A DNA stretch of 64,000 nucleotides, from the NCBI GenBank assembly GCA_938084575.1, contig CALKFG010000002.1, forward strand, positions 62,001 to 126,000. The letters are read 5' to 3'. Positions within the stretch are counted from its first letter, which is position 1. Every line of letters begins with the position of its first letter. This document shows positions 58,478 through 64,000 of this stretch, one piece after another. A program made the position numbers and the translations under genes. Under the pieces are notes generated by a model. That model did no database searches. It was not told where the DNA came from and worked only from the letters and a program-made list of their open reading frames with translations. Source of the stretch: an uncultured Hyphomonadaceae bacterium. GTDB taxonomy: Bacteria; Pseudomonadota; Alphaproteobacteria; Caulobacterales; Hyphomonadaceae.

Positions 58478-59343
58478 TCCTGCTGACCAGAGGTCCAATG
58501 CGTCTGGCGGTTTCCCCGGAACGCGGCGGCAGCGTGCAGTCTCTCAGCTGGCGTAACCGCGACCTGTTGCGTTCAGGGCCGGAAGAGCACCATGCGGACT
58601 GGGACGCCCGCAACATGGCAGCTTTTCCGCTGATCCCCTTCATCGGGCGTATCCAGGAGGGTTGCTTTTCGCATGCCGGTCAGGTTGTGAGACTGCCAGC
58701 AAACATGCCGCCCGAGCCACATGCGATACATGGATTTGGCTGGCAAAGGCCCTGGGCGATAGACCGCCAGACAAGCCATAGCCTGTCCCTGGCGCAGTCA
58801 TCCACCGGAACCGCCTGGCCTTGGCGTTACCTGGCCCGGCAGGTCTTCTCGGTATTCGACAATCAGATCGAGGTTGAACTGAGCCTTACCAATCAGTCCA
58901 CCGAACCCATGCCGGCAGGTCTGGGCTGGCATCCCTATTTTAACAGAAAGCATGCGCGGATTGAGACGCCGGCCACCGCGATCTGGGAAGCGGCGGGCGA
59001 CGGCCGCGGCCTCGAACCGCGGAACATTGGAGAGTCTCTGGCGCTTACCCCGGAACGGTCAGTTGAATCTCTGCGGGTGGACCACGCATTCGACCTTGCC
59101 CAGCCGAGGGTTCGCTTAACCTGGCCGGATCTGATTCTGGACATGTCAGCAGACCGGACCCTTTCCAAGCTTGTTGTCTATATACCGGATAATGAAGACT
59201 TTTTTTGCGCAGAACCTGTTAGTCACGCACCCGATGCGGTGAATTCCCCCCTTGATGATGAGGTCACGGGTCTGCAATGGCTGGCACCGGGGGAAAGCCT
59301 TCAAGGCAGCATCCGTTTAACGGCCACCCCTATGGTAGGTTAA
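58474..59343 (+). CDS. Aldose 1-epimerase family protein
   Basis: AFPLIPFIGRIQEGCF, HGFGWQRPWAI, MPAGLGWHPYF; ATGA overlap with rsmA. Confidence 0.87.
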   Translation: MILLTRGPMRLAVSPERGGSVQSLSWRNRDLLRSGPEEHHADWDARNMAAFPLIPFIGRIQEGCFSHAGQVVRLPANMPPEPHAIHGFGWQRPWAIDRQTSHSLSLAQSSTGTAWPWRYLARQVFSVFDNQIEVELSLTNQSTEPMPAGLGWHPYFNRKHARIETPATAIWEAAGDGRGLEPRNIGESLALTPERSVESLRVDHAFDLAQPRVRLTWPDLILDMSADRTLSKLVVYIPDNEDFFCAEPVSHAPDAVNSPLDDEVTGLQWLAPGESLQGSIRLTATPMVG

Positions 59344-59981
59344 AGCTCGTCGAGCAACTGCCGCACATGTGGCTCAAGATCGTCTTGCCGTAACCTTCTG
59401 GTCCGCTCGACACAAAGAATCTGCCACAAAGTGTCAAAAGCGACATCCAGATCCTCATTGATGATGCAATAATCATATCGACGCCAATGCTTGATCTCGG
59501 CCCGCGCATCACGCATGCGCCGCGCGATCAATTCCGGTGTAGACCCCGCCCGCGCGGCCAGCCGGGCCTCAAGCGCAGCCATGCTCGGTGGCAGGATAAA
59601 AACCGACACGCAGTCATTTGGCATCTGATCGTGCAGGGCGTCTGCCCCTTGCCAGTCAACGTCAAACAGAAGGTCGCGGCCGGCTTCCAGGTCTCTCAGC
59701 GTATTGGCTTTCGGGGTCCCATAATAGTGATCGAAGACTTTTGCCCATTCCAGGAAACCGCGCTGGTTAATGGTCCCGCGAAATTCCTCTTCACTACAAA
59801 AATGATAATCTTTGCCATCGACCTCATTCGGACGGGGCGTCCGGGTCGTCATCGACACCGATAACTTCACATCCTCGCACTGCTCCATCAATTTTCGAGC
59901 CAGCGTTGTTTTTCCCGCGCCGGACGGGCTGGACAAAACCAGCATCAGGCCTCGCCGCCCGGTCAATGTGCTATTCAACAT
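59340..59981 (-). CDS. gmk: Guanylate kinase
   Basis: LVLSSPSGAGKTTLARKL, VSMTTRTPRPNEVDGKDYHFCSEEEF, LFDVDWQGADAL. Confidence 0.95.
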   Translation of the reverse strand: MLNSTLTGRRGLMLVLSSPSGAGKTTLARKLMEQCEDVKLSVSMTTRTPRPNEVDGKDYHFCSEEEFRGTINQRGFLEWAKVFDHYYGTPKANTLRDLEAGRDLLFDVDWQGADALHDQMPNDCVSVFILPPSMAALEARLAARAGSTPELIARRMRDARAEIKHWRRYDYCIINEDLDVAFDTLWQILCVERTRRLRQDDLEPHVRQLLDEL

Positions 59982-60858
59982 TCGCCGCCTGCTCCTTGAA
60001 CTGGTCCACAATCCCTTTGAGCGCGAGTCCCGTCTCCGTCAAATTCAAACTGGCCGATTTGGCGCACAAAGTATTCGCTTCACGGTTCAGTTCCTGCGCC
60101 AGGAAGCCGAGAGTCCGGCCAACCGGCTCACCGGACGCCAACAGGCTGTGGCCGCGTGCGATATGGGCCGCCAGCCGGTCCAGTTCTTCGATAATGTCAG
60201 CCTTTGCGGCGAGTGCCGCAATCTCTACGGCGATGCGGTCCGGCGACACGACACCCTGCTGATCCAGCTCCTCGATACGCGCCCTGTAGCGGTCAGAAAT
60301 CTGGCTCACCTGTTCTGCTGCAAAGGTTCGGGCAAGCACCTGCAAGCTCTGCATCTGCTCCAACTGCTCGATCAACAGCTGCTTCAGCGTCGCGCCTTCT
60401 TCGGCCCGAGCCCTGGCCAGTATTTCGAGACAGGTTTCACCCTGTTCGGCCAATGCCGCGATGACACCGTCCTGCTCGGCCAGATCCCGGATGCCCGCCG
60501 CCTGATGCTCGACAACGCCCTTGACCGTCATCAGGGTCGCCACGGCAGCGGCATCGGGCGCCATGCGGTGCACCTGTTCAAAGGCATCGACAAGGGTCTG
60601 AAGGGCCCCTGTATCGACACTCAACCCGCCCTGCCCGGACTCGACGTCAAGCCGAAGCCCGATCTGAAGATTGCCCCGGCTAAACCAGGTTGCGGCCGCT
60701 TTCTTGATTCGGGCGTCCAGCCCTTCAAAGCCGTTGGGTACGGCAAGCCGCACATCCAGCCCCCGTCCATTCACCGACCGGGCGCTCCACATCCACCTGC
60801 CCCAGTCGGCTTCACCGTCGAGGCTGGAAAACCCGGTCATGCTTTGAAGTCTGTTCAT
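59971..60858 (-). CDS. yicC: YicC/YloC family endoribonuclease
   Basis: MTGFSSLDGEADWGRWMWSARSVNGRGLDVRLAVPNGFEGLDARIKK, DIIEELDRLAAHI, GRTLGFLAQELNREANTLCAKS. Confidence 0.92.
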   Translation of the reverse strand: MNRLQSMTGFSSLDGEADWGRWMWSARSVNGRGLDVRLAVPNGFEGLDARIKKAAATWFSRGNLQIGLRLDVESGQGGLSVDTGALQTLVDAFEQVHRMAPDAAAVATLMTVKGVVEHQAAGIRDLAEQDGVIAALAEQGETCLEILARARAEEGATLKQLLIEQLEQMQSLQVLARTFAAEQVSQISDRYRARIEELDQQGVVSPDRIAVEIAALAAKADIIEELDRLAAHIARGHSLLASGEPVGRTLGFLAQELNREANTLCAKSASLNLTETGLALKGIVDQFKEQAANVE

Positions 60859-61883
60859 CTCTGACCCCTCTCTCGGGCGATTTCCTCGCGTTCATACCGC
60901 CGGTAGGCCGCGACGTTGCGCCGATGTTCGCTGTAGGTGCGGGCAAAGAGATGCCCGCCCTCTCCGTCTGCGACGAAGAACACATAGTCTGTGTCTGGCG
61001 GATTGAGGACCGCTGCGATCGCTTCGCGTCCCGGATTACAAATCGGTGTACGGGGCAAACCGTCAATCTGGTAGGTGTTCCAGTCCGTCCGCCGGTCAAT
61101 TTCCGACCGGTACAGGGTGCGCCGCTGACCGTCACGGTTTACCAGGGGCTCTCCCCCCGAAATACCGTAAATGATGGTTGGGTCACTTTCGAGGCGCATC
61201 CCCCGTTTCAGGCGCGCGGTGAACAGTCCGGCGATAAGGTCACGCTCACCGGCAATGCCGGTTTCCTTTTCCACGACAGAAGCCAGAATCACCGCGTCGC
61301 GAACCGTTTCCAGCGGCAGATCCGGCTGCCGCGCCTGCCAAAGCGATTGCAGCAATTCGGCCTGCGCCGCCTGCATGCGTCCAAGAAACTCTGTACGTGT
61401 CGTACCGGACGGAAAATTATACGTGTCGGGCAGGAATATGCCTTCCTCGAACCGGGTGTCCGGCATGTCCCCGGTCAGGGCTTCCGAGCCCTCGACACGA
61501 CGCAGGATTTGCTGGGTCGTCAGGCCTTCGGGAATGGTCAGCCGCGCGGTTTGCACCTCTCCGGCGCGAAACCGGTTCAGAATCTCCAGCGCACTTGCGC
61601 CGGCTGGAAGCAAATAGGTTCCGGCCTGCAGACCGGTCTCATATCCTTGCAGCCGGGCGTAGAGGCCAATCCACTGATCGTGATCAACCACGCCCTGATC
61701 TGACAGGCGCCCGACGACACGGGACAGGCCTTCCCCGCGTTGGATGGTAAAAGTGATGTCCGCGCCATGCGGACCGGGCGCCTTCATTGCGACGTCCAGC
61801 CAGAGCCACCCGCCCAGAAGCCCACCGGCGGCCAGAAGGCTCAGGCTGAGGCCCAACAAGATGATTCGGCGCAGGACCAGCAT
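60855..61883 (-). CDS. mltG: Endolytic transglycosylase MltG
   Basis: N-terminal TM; LPDTYNFPSGTT, VILASVVEKETGIAGERDLIAGLFTARLKRGMRLESDPTIIYG, NTYQIDGLPRTPICNPGREAI. Confidence 0.95.
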   Translation of the reverse strand: MLVLRRIILLGLSLSLLAAGGLLGGWLWLDVAMKAPGPHGADITFTIQRGEGLSRVVGRLSDQGVVDHDQWIGLYARLQGYETGLQAGTYLLPAGASALEILNRFRAGEVQTARLTIPEGLTTQQILRRVEGSEALTGDMPDTRFEEGIFLPDTYNFPSGTTRTEFLGRMQAAQAELLQSLWQARQPDLPLETVRDAVILASVVEKETGIAGERDLIAGLFTARLKRGMRLESDPTIIYGISGGEPLVNRDGQRRTLYRSEIDRRTDWNTYQIDGLPRTPICNPGREAIAAVLNPPDTDYVFFVADGEGGHLFARTYSEHRRNVAAYRRYEREEIARERGQR

Positions 61884-61939
61884 GATCGGCGCAGTCTCCC
61901 TTGCCCCTTCAGCTGCCCCAAACAGCTATCAGAGCGATC

Positions 61940-63223
61940 CTAGTCGACTTTTTTGAGGACGAGGGACGCATTCGTTCCGCCGAAGCCGAAACTGTTCGAC
62001 ACGGCGGCCCGGACCTCGCCCTTCTTGGCTGTGTGCGCGATCAGATCGATATCGGTCTCCACGCTGGGATTATCCAGGTTGAGGGTCGGGGGCATAATCT
62101 GGTCGCGTATGGCCAGGGCACAGAAGGCGGCCTCGATGGCGCCGGCACCACCCAGCAGGTGGCCGACGGCCGATTTTGTCGAGGACAGCGACAGATGACG
62201 GCTATGGTCGCCGAACAGGCGTTCAACCGCCCCGACCTCGCCCTCGTCGCCCTTCGGCGTGGAGGTGCCATGCGCATTGACATAGTCCACGTCGGACAGG
62301 TCGAGCCCGGAATTCTTCATCGCCATCTTCATGGCGCGATAGCCCCCCTCCGCGCCCTCAGCCGGCGCGGTAATGTGATAGGCATCGCCGGTCAGGCCGT
62401 AGCCTGCCACCTCGGCATAGATCTTGGCGCCTCGGGCCTTGGCGTGCTCGTACTCTTCAAGCACGAGTATGGCTGCGCCCTCGCCCATGACAAAACCGTC
62501 CCGGTCGCGATCATAGGGCCGTGACGCTTTCTCCGGCTGGTCATTAAAATTCGTCGACATCGCCTTGGCGGAGCAAAAGCCGGCAATCGCCAGTTCGCAG
62601 ATGACCGCTTCGGATCCACCGGCAAACATCACGTCGGCATCGCCATATTTGATCAGCCGGGCTGAATCGCCGATCGCATGTGCCCCGGTCGCACAGGCCG
62701 TCACGACCGAATGGTTCGGCCCCTTGAACCCATGACGTATAGAGACCTGGCCGGAGGCCAGATTGATCAGGGAAGACGGAATGAAGAACGGGCTGACCCG
62801 TCGTGCACCCTGCGTGTACAGGGTGATCGACGTGTCATAAATGCTTTGCAGACCGCCAATCCCGGACCCGATCATGACGCCCGTGCGTTCCTGATCTTCA
62901 TCAGTTTCAGGACGCCAGCCGGCATCTTCAACCGCCTCATCCGAGGCCGCGATGGCATACAGGATGAACTCATCGATCCGACGGCGCTCCTTCGCCGACA
63001 AGAAAGCGTCCGGATCGAAGGAATTGGGATCCTCCGCAGACCCGCCGCCACGTCCCGATGTGTAGGGAACCTGAAAGGCGATCTTGCACGGAACATTGGC
63101 CGGATCGAAGGAGTCGATCGGTCCAGCCCCTGACTCACCTGCAAGCAGCCGCTGCCAGGTGGCTTCGCGAGAAGCCGCCAGCGGAGAGACCAGCCCGATA
63201 CCTGTAATTACGACGCGGCGCAT
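61940..63223 (-). CDS. fabF: Beta-ketoacyl-ACP synthase II
   Basis: VVITGIGLVSPLA, VVTACATGAHAIGDSARLI, VNAHGTSTPKGDEGE, STKSAVGHLLGGAGAIEAAFCALA, NSFGFGGTNASLVLKK. Confidence 0.97.
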   Translation of the reverse strand: MRRVVITGIGLVSPLAASREATWQRLLAGESGAGPIDSFDPANVPCKIAFQVPYTSGRGGGSAEDPNSFDPDAFLSAKERRRIDEFILYAIAASDEAVEDAGWRPETDEDQERTGVMIGSGIGGLQSIYDTSITLYTQGARRVSPFFIPSSLINLASGQVSIRHGFKGPNHSVVTACATGAHAIGDSARLIKYGDADVMFAGGSEAVICELAIAGFCSAKAMSTNFNDQPEKASRPYDRDRDGFVMGEGAAILVLEEYEHAKARGAKIYAEVAGYGLTGDAYHITAPAEGAEGGYRAMKMAMKNSGLDLSDVDYVNAHGTSTPKGDEGEVGAVERLFGDHSRHLSLSSTKSAVGHLLGGAGAIEAAFCALAIRDQIMPPTLNLDNPSVETDIDLIAHTAKKGEVRAAVSNSFGFGGTNASLVLKKVD

Positions 63224-63233
63224 GCAGCCCCCC

Positions 63234-63470
63234 TTATGAAATATGGGCCTCGATATGGGTTACCGCGTCACCGACGGACCGGATGTTTTCCTGCACATCG
63301 TCCGGGATTTCGATGTTGAACTCTTCTTCGAAAGCCATGACCAGCTCGACAAGATCCAGAGAATCCGCTCCCAGATCATCGATAAAGCTGGCCGGTGCCA
63401 CGACCTTGTCGGCTTCGACGTCGAGATTCTCGACAACAATTTTCTTAACACGCTCAAGAACGTCAGACAT
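63234..63470 (-). CDS. acpP: Acyl carrier protein
   Basis: [55 protein letters not shown]. Confidence 0.98.
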   Translation of the reverse strand: MSDVLERVKKIVVENLDVEADKVVAPASFIDDLGADSLDLVELVMAFEEEFNIEIPDDVQENIRSVGDAVTHIEAHIS

Positions 63471-63579
63471 GATTACCTCTCTTAGATGTCTGGAGGACAG
63501 GCTTCAAAAAACCATGTGTTGCGGTTAGCACACACTTTAGGACGACGCCAAGCCCCTGCTTACCGTTGCGCCAGTCCGG

Positions 63580-64000
63580 CTAAATCATCGCCATGCCGCC
63601 ATTCACATGCAGGGTCTGCCCCGTAACATAGGCCGCAGCGTCGGACGCAAGATAAAGCGCCGCCGCCGCAATGTCCTGACCCTGGCCAAGACGACCTGTC
63701 GGAATCTGGCCCAGAAGTGCCGCTTTCTGTGCTTCGGGAAGGACATCGGTCATGGGTGATTCGATAAAGCCGGGGGCGATCGTGTTTGCCGTAATGCCGC
63801 GACTGGCAACTTCCTGGGCGAGGGATTTGGTGAACCCGATCATACCCGCCTTGGAGGCACAGTAATTGGCTTGTCCGGGATTGCCGGTGACGCCGACAAT
63901 CGACGTAATCCCGATAATCCGTCCATGCCGGCGTTTCATCATGCCCCGCAGACAGGATTTGGTCAGGCGGAAGTATGAGCCAAGATTGACATTCAGCACG
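63580..64000 (-). CDS. fabG: 3-oxoacyl-ACP reductase (partial; N-terminus beyond the window)
   Basis: IIGITSIVGVTGNPGQANYCASKAGMIGFTKSLAQEVASRGITANTIAPGFIESPMTDVL; C-terminus VTGQTLHVNGGMAMI. Confidence 0.94.
   Translation of the reverse strand, partial: VLNVNLGSYFRLTKSCLRGMMKRRHGRIIGITSIVGVTGNPGQANYCASKAGMIGFTKSLAQEVASRGITANTIAPGFIESPMTDVLPEAQKAALLGQIPTGRLGQGQDIAAAALYLASDAAAYVTGQTLHVNGGMAMI

Noticed and set aside
1-64000. Scan for CRISPR arrays, tRNA/rRNA genes, transposases, integrases, prophage or toxin-antitoxin pairs
   Set aside because: None recognised by eye; intergenic gaps are mostly under 150 bp and show no spacer-repeat periodicity or cloverleaf-like sequence. A tRNAscan, Infernal and minced run would be needed to be certain.

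Overview
This 64 kb window reads as an alphaproteobacterial chromosome segment that is densely packed and almost entirely coding. It has many 4-bp ATGA start/stop overlaps and no tRNA, rRNA, CRISPR array, transposase or prophage that I could recognise. Contents in order: a partial acyl-CoA synthetase; lipoprotein-type M3 peptidase; CPA2 antiporter; nnrD; a BigR/Blh/TauE sulfide-response locus; GST; TonB receptor plus CNT nucleoside transporter; VOC protein and SDR; a Kazal-domain lipoprotein; pcm-surE-serS; aspS; HerA-like ATPase plus RNase D; ppx-ppk-hdaA-like-DUF2066; purMN; ndk; holC-pepA-lptF-lptG; topA-M23-rnr-NUDIX-rpmG; divK; dinB; RidA-GDPD-FemAB-HIT; gatB/gatA/gatC; ruvX-plsY-dprA; lptD-surA-pdxA-rsmA-galM; gmk-yicC-mltG; fabF-acpP-fabG (partial). 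I did not find an obvious new defence or mobile system. The strongest unusual signals are structural. (1) The gatB..dprA / topA..HIT housekeeping block looks circularly permuted and sits between lptFG and lptD, which are normally neighbours. (2) A ~167-bp imperfect tandem duplication lies exactly at the HIT/gatB junction and is bounded by an 11-bp microhomology. (3) The DnaA-regulator homologue HdaA has lost the Walker A lysine. (4) Several convergent gene pairs share palindromic stop codons (CTAG/TTAA/TGATCA). All product calls come from reading protein motifs; no database search was run.
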